A stretch of DNA of 64,000 nucleotides from Viola odorata (taxonomy: Eukaryota; Streptophyta; Magnoliopsida; Malpighiales; Violaceae): positions 49,388,158-49,452,157 of the forward strand of contig OY829540.1 of NCBI GenBank assembly GCA_963691705.1, written 5' to 3'. A model generated the notes under the pieces. That model worked only from the letters and a program-made list of their open reading frames with translations. It was not told the origin of the DNA and made no database searches. A program made the translations under genes and the position numbers. Below are positions 42,442 through 51,451 of this stretch, in pieces (positions within the stretch are counted from its first letter, which is position 1; each line of letters begins with the position of its first letter).

Positions 42442-44684
42442 TCATGGGCCCTCGCAAGCATCGCGGTCACCATTCCTCCGCTCTTCTCCAGAAGAAGGAA
42501 GATCTCCCTTACCTTCGCCCAAATCCTTCAGTCTCTTGGAAGCGTAATCGGCTAGCACTGACGAATTGACAGTTCCCTGGTGATAGAGACTCATAAATTC
42601 AGCAATACAAATATCTATGGTCTTGTTCTTCCACCAGGCTATCTTTGAAGGTACTTTGGCCAAATCCGCATCGCGAGACGCTATCTCTTCGCGAAGGAAG
42701 ATATTCTTTCTGTCAGCTACCACCAATTCCGCCTCCAGAAGGTCTGTCTTAGCCTTCCCTTTTGATTTTTCTCGAGCAAGCTCAGCACGACAGTCGTCCA
42801 ACTCCGCCCGGGTTCGCTCCTGAAGTTGCGACAGCTCCGTTACCTTCCCTAAGGCAGCATCTAATTCTCCCTTTAAATCAAGAGAAGGCTGAACCTTGTC
42901 ACGCTGATCCTCGAAAAAGTAATTTAGCTCGCGGAAGCAGGCCAGCATGTCAGTCAGAAGTCGTGAATGTCGCACGTCAGGGGGACGCTGAAGGAACTCT
43001 TCTTTGTCCTTCGAAGAAGTAAACATTTGCCCCACTATTGGGCCCACTGGCTCTTCCCGCGATAACGGGTCCGATATCCCTAAAGCACGAAGACCGTCGG
43101 TACCAAGGGAAGACAAGTCCAACTGATACGCGGTGGGGCCTTGAAGGCCCTGAGGGGAAAGATTGGCGATATAAGGAGGAGAGCAATTTTTTGCGAAATC
43201 GCCAATGCCCGAAATCGAAGAAAGAAACAAAGACTGAGGCTTCCGTGGGGGAGGGTTAGGAGGAGCGATCGGATTTGGAGCCGGTAAGTTCACATCCGGA
43301 ATAAAGGAGCGAATAGGAGAGCTAGGACCGCCAGACACCAAGGGAGAACCCACCGCTGCTGAAGCCTCGTTAACTTTGGGAGGAATGGCAGAGGGCACCT
43401 TGATAACTTCTGTCACTGGCAAGGGACCCGCAACGTGCGAGGCGTTTACTCCCTCGGAAGGAACCCCATTGATTTCCCCCACGGAAGGAATTGACGGGTC
43501 AGACTTCTCTTTGCGAACTCTCTTTACGAGACGCTCTGTTTCGGCGCCGATCTCTTCGCTATCGTCCTCGGTTGAATCCGCTGCAGGATCACTTTTTCTG
43601 GACCTAAGTTTCATCCGTTGGGCAAGGGTGGCATGACGCAGCTCGGAACCAGTATCCATGCTTCCGCTATCACTGTCAACCTCTTCAATCACAGGATTAT
43701 TCGAGGTCACTCCCTTACAGCGAGGCGGCAGCCAATTCTCAAGGAAACGGGAAGGTCGAGCGGATGCGCTACGTGTCACGACGGTTTTATTTCTCCTTCC
43801 TCGCGACGGAACAGGCGGGCGACTAGGGCCTTCAGGAGGAGGAGAAGGAGGTAATGTCTGAAGCGGCACCACGTTCAGAGGAGCGTCACTCTCCCCGGAG
43901 GAACGACCTTCAGCGTTACCTGCCGATAAAATATTTTAGTATGACAAGAAAATCGAGGCGATTAGGTGATAAACGAAAAAACTCATCAACAACACACTCT
44001 GACAAAGGCCTGAACCGAGCGAATTCTCGAATGCGGAAAGGCCCTTCTATCTCTAACAGGGCGTTAACATTAGACACATCCATACTGGACAACACATCTG
44101 GTTTTTGCCAAGCGGCATTAGTAATCTCTCGATTGAAACCGCCGCGCCAATACCGAGAGGGCAAGCGAAGGGTGAAGAAGCCGTTTTTCCAGTTGCCCAC
44201 GTTCTCTTCGAAACCTTGAAAGTTCCGCCAGAAGAACCGAACAAGGGCATCATCCCATCTGGGGGTAATATCCACCAAGCAGTCGCGACACCTCAAGATG
44301 AAAAACGTGCGGAACAGATCGAGTGATGGAGCGAAAATACGCTTCATCTCACATGAATGAAGAAAGGCGTAAAGCCCACACCAGGAAGGTGGAGTTATTT
44401 GAACAGGATTGAGGGTTGAGCAGCTTCATCAGAGAAGTATGAAGTGGGAGACGAAACCCGTAGGTAAACATCTTGAAATAAACCAACCGGAACGTCCCCC
44501 ACATGGCATCAGTGAGCCGAGTATCCTTCAAGGGGACAAAGGGGCGATATCCCGTGGGAAAAGTGATACCGTTCTCCTCTAACTCAGCCCTCAAAACCTC
44601 ATTACAATCAAAAACACTACGAGCTCTCCTAACTTCGGGATCTAGAGGATTTTCGATAATTGCAGAGGGTCTAGCGCGAGACAT
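42442..44684 (-). CDS. aORF2: second antisense gene of element A, paralogue of aORF1
   Basis: Starts at ATG 44684 (MSRARPSAIIENPLDPEVRR). The family block FKMFTYGFRLPLHTSLMKLL matches aORF1 FRYCFRLPIDSFVKELL. A frameshift near 44410 breaks exon 1, which resumes as AFLHSCEMKRIFAPSLDLF and continues through NWKNGFFTLRLPSRYWRGGF. A phase-1 intron (43995-43920, 76 bp, acceptor TTTTATCGGCAG) joins PLSEC to NAEGRSSGESDAPL, the same position and phase as aORF1 intron 1. The last 476 codons are open: basic/Ser-rich region, GPTAYQLDLSSLGTDGLRAL, VGQMFTSSKDKEEFLQRPP, then a long coiled coil (LDAALGKVTELSQLQERTRA) and IAWWKNKTIDICIAEFM. Divergence from aORF1 is large, so the duplication is old. Function unknown. 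Confidence 0.75.
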
Positions 44685-44872
44685 AACGGACTGGAAAAGT
44701 AAAGCTATGGCGATAGAGAAACAAAATACCTGGAGCAGAGAACCAGTGAATCGGCCGTCGGCACCGGCGGGCAATTGCAGTAAAATCCCTCGAGAAGAAA
44801 GAAGCACAGAAGAAAGGAAATACGAAGAATTTTGAAATATTAGCAAAAAGTACTAAAAGAGAAGAGCAAATT

Positions 44873-44883
44873 CCTTATAAAGG
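44873..44883 (-). promoter_or_regulatory. TATA-like box upstream of aORF2
   Basis: CCTTTATAAGG on the minus strand, about 190 bp upstream of the aORF2 start. A second candidate, CCTTTTATAGG, lies at 44889-44899. Confidence 0.4.
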
Positions 44884-45147
44884 TTAAACCTATAAAAGGA
44901 ACAGCCTGTGAAAACAAAACACGTGCAGAGTGGAAAAGGACGCGTGGGCAGTCATCAATGTTTTTTGGAAGAAGACAGTTACTGATTGAAAACTGAAAGG
45001 CGGTTGCATCCAGCGAAAGGCCTACTCCCGCGATAATCCTGGAAACACAAAGGAAGAAAAGCGGCAGAAGAGTGAAAAGAAATAAAAACGTCATTTTATT
45101 ATTTGGGAAAGCCATACGACATCTACAAAGAGGCACGATATGCCCAA

Positions 45148-45579
45148 CTATTCGCCGTCAGACCAGGAGATGCCATAGCAGTAGACCACGTCATCATCAT
45201 CCTCACCTAAAAGTGATGGATCCTCGCCAGCGAAAGGGAAAGGTTCCTCAACCCTCTCCCCCGCGCAAGTGGATGATCGATCCGACTCCTCCTTAACAGC
45301 TGGCGACACCGCTTTAACAGCTGAACAGGCAGAGGGAGCCCCTTGCGGTGACTGGCTAGGAATGAAAGACGTTTCTTTCCCCTTTGAAGAGAAAGACGCA
45401 AGAGAATCAAAGAACGATCTGGATGCCTTCACAGCATCTTTCCTCCGCCTCTTGCGGCACCGTCGGCGAACAGGCGGCCTCCAAGGAGGCGACGGAGGAG
45501 GATGATCCGAATCGGGAGAAGTCGGAGGAGTTGGTGGAGAATCTCGTGCGAACGTATCTAAAAAATGAGAATCAACCAT
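45148..45579 (-). CDS. Antisense ORF3 of element A: small Pro-rich, basic and acidic protein
   Basis: 143 codons from ATG 45579. The N-terminal third is proline-rich (PPTPPTSPDSDHPPPSPPW), followed by a strongly basic run (RRRCRKRRRKDAVK) that could be a nuclear signal. A Ser/Ala-rich centre leads to an acidic C-terminus (GEDPSLLGEDDDDVVYCYG). No known domain recognised. It lies between aORF2 and the small helical ORF4, all on the same strand. A TATA-like TATTTAAG lies about 75 bp upstream (45651-45657). Low complexity means the frame could be chance, but length, start context and position in the cassette argue otherwise. Confidence 0.5.
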   Translation of the reverse strand: MVDSHFLDTFARDSPPTPPTSPDSDHPPPSPPWRPPVRRRCRKRRRKDAVKASRSFFDSLASFSSKGKETSFIPSQSPQGAPSACSAVKAVSPAVKEESDRSSTCAGERVEEPFPFAGEDPSLLGEDDDDVVYCYGISWSDGE

Positions 45580-45650
45580 GAGATCGCAGAGTACTTATCA
45601 AAGGAAAAAACAGCAAGGAGACGAATGATAACGAAGGAAAGAAGACCCCC

Positions 45651-45657
45651 TTAAATA
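45651..45657 (-). promoter_or_regulatory. TATA-like box upstream of ORF3
   Basis: TATTTAA in GGCTATTTAAGGGGG on the minus strand, about 75 bp before the ORF3 ATG. Confidence 0.4.
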
Positions 45658-45659
45658 GC

Positions 45660-46053
45660 CAGAAAATTGGGAAAAAGGATCTTCGATCTTCCAGCCCGAC
45701 CCTTGAGGGAAGACACGTGTATAGCCAGAAGTGCAAATATGGATTTACAGTCACGCATGTTGAGATTTTCCCCTGATCGAGGAAAACCGCAAAATCGCCC
45801 AATCAGTTGCCAGGACAACAGCGGCGTAGATTTAATGCAGAACAACCAATCAGGAAACCACCCAGTGGCTGAACCGTTTTCAGTTGGGCTAAGAATATCT
45901 TCAATGGAAAAAGACAAAGGGCGCAGTAAAGAAGAAGAAGAACAGTTGCAAAACGGCGTGATAAAAATAGTTTATTTATTATGGCCCAGTGGCCGGAAAG
46001 TACATTTACACGATAAGAGGGAAAGAGAAAAGGCTCAAAGGGAGCCACCGCTA
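45660..46053. other. Spacer between ORF3 and ORF4
   Basis: No gene recognised; likely ORF4 3' UTR and ORF3 upstream sequence. Confidence 0.35.
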
Positions 46054-46431
46054 TCAGGCATCAGAGCCAGCATCCTCAGGCACTTCGGGAAGGTCTCTTA
46101 GGGAATCCATGACCAGAATTAGATCATGGGAAGTGGCTCTCATCCCCTTCAGACAGCACCCCAGCATATCCTTGCGCTGCTGCAGCACAGCGATCACCAC
46201 TTGAATCCGAGCAATGGAGGCAGCCAGCTTCGACACACTCTCCAAAGGACTGAAATCCTCCAGAGAGGTGGCTCCCAGCCTAGAATGAAGTGGGGTCAGC
46301 ATCCCTTGCAACTCCAGGATGTCCTCAGAGGTCTTGACCAGCATGTTCTCCAGGAACCCGACGTCACCATCATTGAGGTTCTTGAGAGAATGGCCCTTGG
46401 AAAGGAGAAAATTCTTAGTCAAATGATCCAT
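46054..46431 (-). CDS. Antisense ORF4 of element A: small helical protein conserved in element G
   Basis: 125 codons from ATG 46431: MDHLTKNFLLSKGHSLKNL, then GDVGFLENMLVKTSEDILEL, a helical centre with VSKLAASIARIQVVIAVLQQ, a cysteine-glycine turn (RKDMLGCCLKGMRATSHDL) and an acidic tail (DLPEVPEDAGSDA). A diverged homologue occurs at 48927-49315 in element G, with the same cysteine pair (KAMLKCCLGGMMASSFEL) and acidic tail, also antisense to pol. Conservation between two elements at protein level, with different DNA, is good evidence of coding. No known family recognised. TATA box TATAAAT sits about 50 bp upstream, implying a very short 5' UTR. Confidence 0.7.
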   Translation of the reverse strand: MDHLTKNFLLSKGHSLKNLNDGDVGFLENMLVKTSEDILELQGMLTPLHSRLGATSLEDFSPLESVSKLAASIARIQVVIAVLQQRKDMLGCCLKGMRATSHDLILVMDSLRDLPEVPEDAGSDA

Positions 46432-46480
46432 GATGCGAATTGCCAGAGATGAGGAGAACGTAGGTGGAGAAATCTCCCCG

Positions 46481-46487
46481 ATTTATA
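46481..46487 (-). promoter_or_regulatory. TATA box of antisense ORF4
   Basis: TATAAAT in GCCTATAAATCGGGG on the minus strand. The homologous gene of element G has GCCTATAAATTGGCCC at the corresponding place (48834-48840), so the motif is conserved. Confidence 0.65.
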
Positions 46488-46674
46488 GGCTCCAAGAGAG
46501 GGAGGCCTTGGAAAAGAAAAAGGAGGTCCTCAAAAGGCGAGCCGTCCCGTTAGCCTCAGGAACTGATAAGCCTAAAGCGGAAGAAAAGATCGATGTTCGT
46601 ATGCTGCCCGCGATACAGATATTGGAAGGAGTGCGAGATAGAGCCTGGAAAAATGCCGAAAAGCACGGTATTAC
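46488..46674. other. Unassigned part of element A upstream of ORF4
   Basis: No gene called. A short plus-strand frame (46430-46723) crosses it without protein-like features. Confidence 0.3.
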
Positions 46675-46840
46675 GGGTAGCCATGACTTAAAAGCCATAT
46701 GGTTACCGGTATCCACAGTGTAAAGTCGCGTTGATGTCACAGGTAGCCCTAGATGCATAAAACCTCGCTGACATCACAGGTATCTGGTGGTATAAAGTCG
46801 CGCTAATCATAGGCAGCCGATGGCGTAAAACCGCGTTGAC
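46675..46840. repeat. Tandem repeat near the 3' LTR of element A
   Basis: Imperfect units with GGTAGCC, TAAAGTCGCG or GCGTAAAACCGCG and TTGACATC; homologous to 8404-8625 in element E. Confidence 0.6.
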
Positions 46841-47335
46841 ATCGCTGTTTCCTTGAGCGGAAAAGAAAGATTGGGCCCGCATGACCTCAAATCCCTGTAA
46901 GTATAAAGTTTGCTAACTTCTCCATAAGTACCTATCTCCTCCGTGTGTTTGCAGTACACTTGAAAGGACGATGGACCCGGAACGTGTGCAAATCCACGGC
47001 ATGACCTGGTTGCAGTCTTTGACGGTATCGCAAGTGACCCGTCATCAGCTTTTCCACGACACAAGTAAAGTTGCCACTTCATAAGCCCTGTCAAGAGGCC
47101 AAACAGAATAACATCGCTGGGTGAAAGCAATGCCCTCATGATCACGAGCGTAATAGCGGCGTCTCTCGTGGATCTCTTGACGCCTCAAGAAGACAGGTCT
47201 CTCGACGAGAATGAAGTCAAAGAAGCTTGGAGGTCCTGCGAGCATATCGCCTCACGAAAGAACAAAACATTCATCTAAGATTTCAGATATGGACAGCCCT
47301 TGGTAAACACTCGGGCTCATTTTCAGTTGGGCTTA
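46841..47335 (+). other. Region before the 3' LTR of element A
   Basis: No gene. The last 45 bases (CTTGGTAAACACTCGGGCTC and onward to GGGCTTA) are nearly identical to those before the 3' LTR of element E and should contain the plus-strand priming site. Confidence 0.5.
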
Positions 47336-47857
47336 TGATAACAATCAAGACAGCCCTAACGGTGCTACTACCCTTGCGGCTCCCGCCGGGACGGATTCCC
47401 ACAAGACCCATAAGATATCTTCATATCGCCCGAGAATCAGCGAAGGATTCCTAGGATGGTCGACATCAGCGGAGGGGGGACTCACGTGACTCTATACGCA
47501 CGGCACCATCCCATCCTAGGGACCCACGAGGTTATCGTTCCCGGCAGCCCCGTCAGATATCGCTCATGACATCATCTACTGGTATCGCTTGTGACGTCAT
47601 CATCAGACATCGCCTGGACTGTTATCGCCAGGTATCGCCATCCAGGCCTATAAATACCCCTACTTTTTCAAACAGAAGGTAAGATCGAGATCATTCAGAA
47701 GAACCTCTGTTACTTTAAAATCCGAACTGACTTAAGCATCGGAGTGTCTACGCCGGAGCCCCCCCTCCGGTGCTTTGCAGGTACATCCGACGCCGTTCGC
47801 CGCCGTTCCAATCAGACACGACACAAAATCTTACAAGATCAACATTGAATCTTATCA
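47336..47857 (+). repeat. 3' LTR of element A
   Basis: 522 bp; 15 differences from the 5' LTR by my count. Flanked by GATTT. Confidence 0.9.
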
Positions 47858-47862
47858 GATTT

Positions 47863-48540
47863 GATAGAGAGGATAACGTCATAAGGAGATTACAGAATAG
47901 ATGCAGCAGATTTATGGTTGAAGATGAAGATGTATTGATGAAGAACAATAAACTAACTTGCATACACGGTAAACCCTTCTAGGGATGATTCCTAGATAAC
48001 CTTACCACAAGCATACAAGGATCTCTCAATCAAGGCCGACCCTTCCATCAATAAGGATGGACAACCCGGCTGTTTTGATGAAGAAGATGAAGTGCTGGTT
48101 TTAAGAACCCTAAATTACCTAAGCTACACTAGGGTTTGGTCTTAGAGAAATAACATTCAAATCAAAGACAAGTATAAAAGAGGCTATCTCCTTCTATTTA
48201 TACTTGTGAGTTATTACAAGGGCTAAGTACCCTAATACCCTTGGACAAATGGTCTTGGACATTCGGGCTTGGCAGCCTAGAAGATGGGCCGAACGGCTTG
48301 GCCTAGACGAAGGACGCCAGTCTTACCCTAGACAGAAAGGACGCCAGTCTTGGCCTAGACAGAAAGGCTTGGCTTAGACAAAGGACGTCAGTCTTGCCCT
48401 AGACGATGGACGCCAGTCTTGCCCTAGACGATGGATGCCCGTCTGCCCTAGACAGGAGGTTCGGCCTAGATAGAAGGCTTGGCCTAGACGGATAACTTAG
48501 CCTAGACACACATCTTAGCCTAGACGGCAGGCTTGTATAA
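47863..48540 (-). repeat. 5' LTR of element B, inner fragment
   Basis: Continues 27449-27530 after removal of element A and matches 25143-25795 closely, including the GCCTAGACGAAGG repeats. Ends in a mutated terminus (TGTATAA instead of CATATCA), then AGAGC. Confidence 0.8.
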
Positions 48541-48833
48541 AGAGCTATCTGCTCAGTCTCCGCCATTTGCCGATTCTTAGCTTCTTCTCCTCTTCTGCCT
48601 TTGTAATTTTCCATTTGACTAAACTTGGTCGAATTTTGACTGTGATTTTGTATTAAACTCCTTGATTTTCCCCTTTCTTGTTCGCTTGACTTATTGAACT
48701 GAATCTAAAGTGGCTGATGGTGCATTAAATGTCTTTTGACAGTTGTAAGGCTTCTAGCGTTTTCCCAATGGTTTTCTTTATGACCATTGCGTCATTTTGC
48801 TTGGTTGGCTTCTCGAGGAGGCGTCTGTATGCC

Positions 48834-48840
48834 TATAAAT
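48834..48840 (+). promoter_or_regulatory. TATA box of the small antisense gene of element G
   Basis: TATAAAT in GCCTATAAATTGGCCC, about 95 bp upstream of the reading frame; counterpart of 46481-46487 in element A. Confidence 0.6.
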
Positions 48841-48926
48841 TGGCCCTTTCTCTCCTTTGATTTCTCTTTTGACTTTCATCTTTCTCTATCTCTCTTGATA
48901 TTCCTCTGTTTTTCTTTTCATCATAA

Positions 48927-49315
48927 ATGAGTTGACAAAAGATTATCTCATTTCTAATGCTACGTCTGTGAAGCATAATATGGTGGCAAATGTTTCTATT
49001 ATGGAGCGTATGTTGGTTAGGATCTTTGAAGATATTAGTTGATTGGAATGTTCGCTCAATCCGCTGGTGTCTCTGTGGGATATGACAATTGAAGATGATG
49101 TCGATACTCTTGAAGTGGTTTCCCAAGCCACTATTTCTGTTTCTCATATCCATGTTGTCATTAACATGTTGAAGAATCAGAAGGCTATGTTGAAGTGCTG
49201 CTTGGGAGGGATGATGGCCTCTTCTTTTGAATTGACTTCTGTCGTTGATGCTATTAGGGAGATTCCTTTCTCATCTGTCGATGAGGATGATGATGATGAT
49301 GACTCCCTCCCATAA
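48927..49315 (+). pseudogene. Small helical antisense gene of element G (homologue of ORF4)
   Basis: Plus-strand frame from 48929, just off the ATG at 48927 by one base. The alignment to ORF4 (MDHLTK versus ELTKD) suggests a one-base loss at the start codon. Recognisable blocks: ELTKDYLISNATSVKHN, then SIMERMLVRIFEDIS, a TGA at 49040, then LEVVSQATISVSHIHVVINM, KAMLKCCLGGMMASSFEL and an acidic tail (VDEDDDDDDSLP). It is antisense to the element's pol. The order of conserved blocks is the same as in ORF4. Confidence 0.65.
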
Positions 49316-49589
49316 GTACAACTTTTTGTGTGTTTTGTTTCTTCATTTGTAGATGTCGTACGACTTTATAATAATGAAAGGTGTCCTTTTAAGATTTTGG
49401 AGTAGTGCTGTAATATGTTGTGTGCATGTTTTGGTACCCTTTGATGTTGTGTTGTGAACTTTCGCTGTTTTTTCTTCGATTGTGTCTTTCGTCTATTTGT
49501 ATCATCGTCGTTAGCCATGTTGTTGGTCTGATGGCGTATCTTTAGTTGTCATGTTGTCAGTCTGTGAAGAAAATGAGGATGACTTTCCT

Positions 49590-50290
49590 TGTATAATTGC
49601 TTGAGGAAATAAAGATGGTTTTTCCTGTACATCCTTTTGAGGAAATGGGGATGGCTTTACGATATTTCTTAACGCGCATCCTTAAGCTATACCACCGTTT
49701 GTCCGTGCATGATCGTATGTCAATGCACGAGCAGATCTGGGCAAAAAGGCATACCATCAGCTGACAGGGCAACTCTCTCCATGCATCCGTTTGAGGAAAT
49801 GAAGATGGGTTTTCCCAAGTCGTCTGTTTGAAGGAACAGAAATGGAGATGGCTTTTCTCCAATCGTCCATTTGAAGAAACAGAGATGGCGTTGTGACATT
49901 TCTTAACGCGTATCCTTAAGCCATACCATCGTTTATCCGTGCATGATCGTATGTCAATGCACGATCGGATCTAGGCAAAAAGGCATCCAGTTAGCTGACA
50001 GGGCAGCTCTCTCCATGCATCTGTTTGAAGAAACGGAGATGGGTTTTCCCAGTCGTCCGTTTGAAGGAACGAAAATGAAGATGTCTTTTCTCCAATCGTC
50101 CGTTTGAAGAAACGGAGATGGCTTTGTGACATTTCTTAATGTTTATCCTTAAGCCATACCACCGTTTGTTCGTGCATAATCGTATGTCAATGCACGACTG
50201 GATCTAGGCAAAAAAGGCATATCGTCAGCTGACAGGGCAGCTCTCTCCATGCATCCGTTTGAAGAAACGGGAATGGGTTTTCTCCAGTCG
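49590..50290 (-). repeat. 234-bp tandem repeat of element G
   Basis: Three imperfect copies with period about 234 bp; anchor CCTTAAGC.ATACCACCGTTT occurs at about 49680, 49914 and 50147. Each contains GTATGTCAATGCACGA and a purine-rich GAAGAAACGGAGATGG segment. It sits just downstream of pol, the same place as the repeat block of element A. Confidence 0.8.
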
Positions 50291-50374
50291 TGTTTCTTAA
50301 ATTATGAAATGTTGATGCCTGTATTTTTTAACGTGGTTCGGCCCTTCAATACCTACGTCCATGGTGTTGTTTAT

Positions 50375-51450
50375 TCATATAGAAGTTATAAGTAGTACAT
50401 CCGCTCTTAGGTGGTATAGTTTTAAATTGGCAATATTCCAAGAGTTGGGTAATAGAGTACCGTTAAACTTTTCCAGATGATAGGCGCCTTTGCCGATAAC
50501 GCGGACGACCCGATAAGGTCTGTCCCAGTTGGGGCAGATCTTTTTTATCTTTAGCCCAACAACTTCTCTCTTGCGTAGTACTAAGTCGTTTGCTTTCAAC
50601 AACCACTTTTAACACGTCGATTATGATATTTGGCCATCTTGCACTTATAGAGTAGTGATTTCAGCAAAGCCTGCTCTTGTAGTTCCGGTAGTAGGTCGAG
50701 TCGTTCTTACAGCCTATCTTCATTTTGCTCCTCGTTGAAATATTTGATGCGTAAGCTGAGATCCCCAATCTCTACCGGGGTTACGGCTTCGGTACCGTAT
50801 GTTAGTGCGAAGGGAGTTTCTCCTGTACTTGCCTTGGTTGTCATTCGGTATGCCCACATGACGTATGGTAGCTCTTCTGCCCACTTCGTGCGAGCCCCTT
50901 CCAAGTTTCTTTTGATTCCGCTCAAGATGGTCCTATTGGTGACTTCCGTTTGGCCGTTTATCTGTGGGTCAGTAACGGAGGAGAATCTCTATTCTATCCC
51001 AAATTCCTAGCATCGCCTTTGGAAAAATACACTAGTGAACTGCGCACTGTTATCACTAACGAAGGATCTGTGGAAAGTTGAATCGTAGGATTACTTGGTT
51101 TTTGAAGAAGTGCCATATTTTCTCCGCCGTAATTTCTAAGACGGGCTCTGCTTCTGCTTATTTAGTGAAATAGTCTAGCGTGAGAATGACGAATTTGAGC
51201 TAGGGATGGGCTATCGAGAAGGGTCCCATGATATCGATTCCCCATTGGGCAAACAAGCAAGGACTAACCATCGCCAATATTTTTGTGGCCGGTTGTCTGG
51301 GAATTCTTGCAAACTCTTGGCAGTTTTGGCAAGTTCTCACAAAAACATCACAATCCTTTCAGATGGTGGGCTAGTAAAATCCATTACGGAGAACTTGTGC
51401 AGCCATTGTTCCTCTAGAGGCATACATGCTGTAGATACCCTCATGGATTT
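50375..51450 (-). pseudogene. Integrase of element G
   Basis: Fragments in several frames: the catalytic-core end (MSGIKRNLEGARTKWAEEL, then PYVMWAYRMTTKASTGETPF) and the C-terminal domain (ICPNWDRPYRVVRVIGKGAY). The remaining core lies at 50930-51450 with stops. Closely similar to the integrase of element A. Non-functional. Confidence 0.8.
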
Positions 51451-51451
51451 C

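Larger units (their letters stand above)
27531..47857 (+). mobile_element. Tat-lineage gypsy retrotransposon A with antisense gene cassette
   Basis: LTRs 27531-28052 and 47336-47857, 522 bp each, differ at 15 positions by my count, mostly transitions. The target duplication GATTT is perfect (27526-27530, 47858-47862). Total length is 20.3 kb, of which 4.4 kb is the nested copia element D. Order: gag, protease, RT-RNase H, a second (archaeal-like) RNase H, integrase, a tandem repeat block, then four antisense genes and the 3' LTR. A dual RNase H and extra genes downstream of pol mark the Tat lineage. Gag and pol carry several stops and frameshifts, so this copy is not autonomous. Confidence 0.9.
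25061..48540 (-). mobile_element. LTR element B, deletion derivative of a gypsy family, split by element A
   Basis: LTRs: 25061-25795, and 27449-27530 joined to 47863-48540 (split by A). Both start TGATACAAGC; the ends are TATCA (left copy) and a mutated TATAA (right copy). Target duplication AGAGT/AGAGC (25056-25060, 48541-48545; one mismatch). Orientation is minus: a polypurine tract AAAGGCGGATGGGA and the tail of pol (residues DSRTNHFKGG) abut the left LTR, and TTTGGTAGTGGAGC, a possible primer site, abuts the right one. The 1.65-kb interior is only leader plus pol tail. The coordinates span the nested elements A and D. Confidence 0.8.

Noticed and set aside
45667..46101. 144-codon plus-strand frame in element A
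   Set aside because: Overlaps the antisense ORF4 zone, lacks any recognisable motif, and its only long stretch is low-complexity charged sequence.
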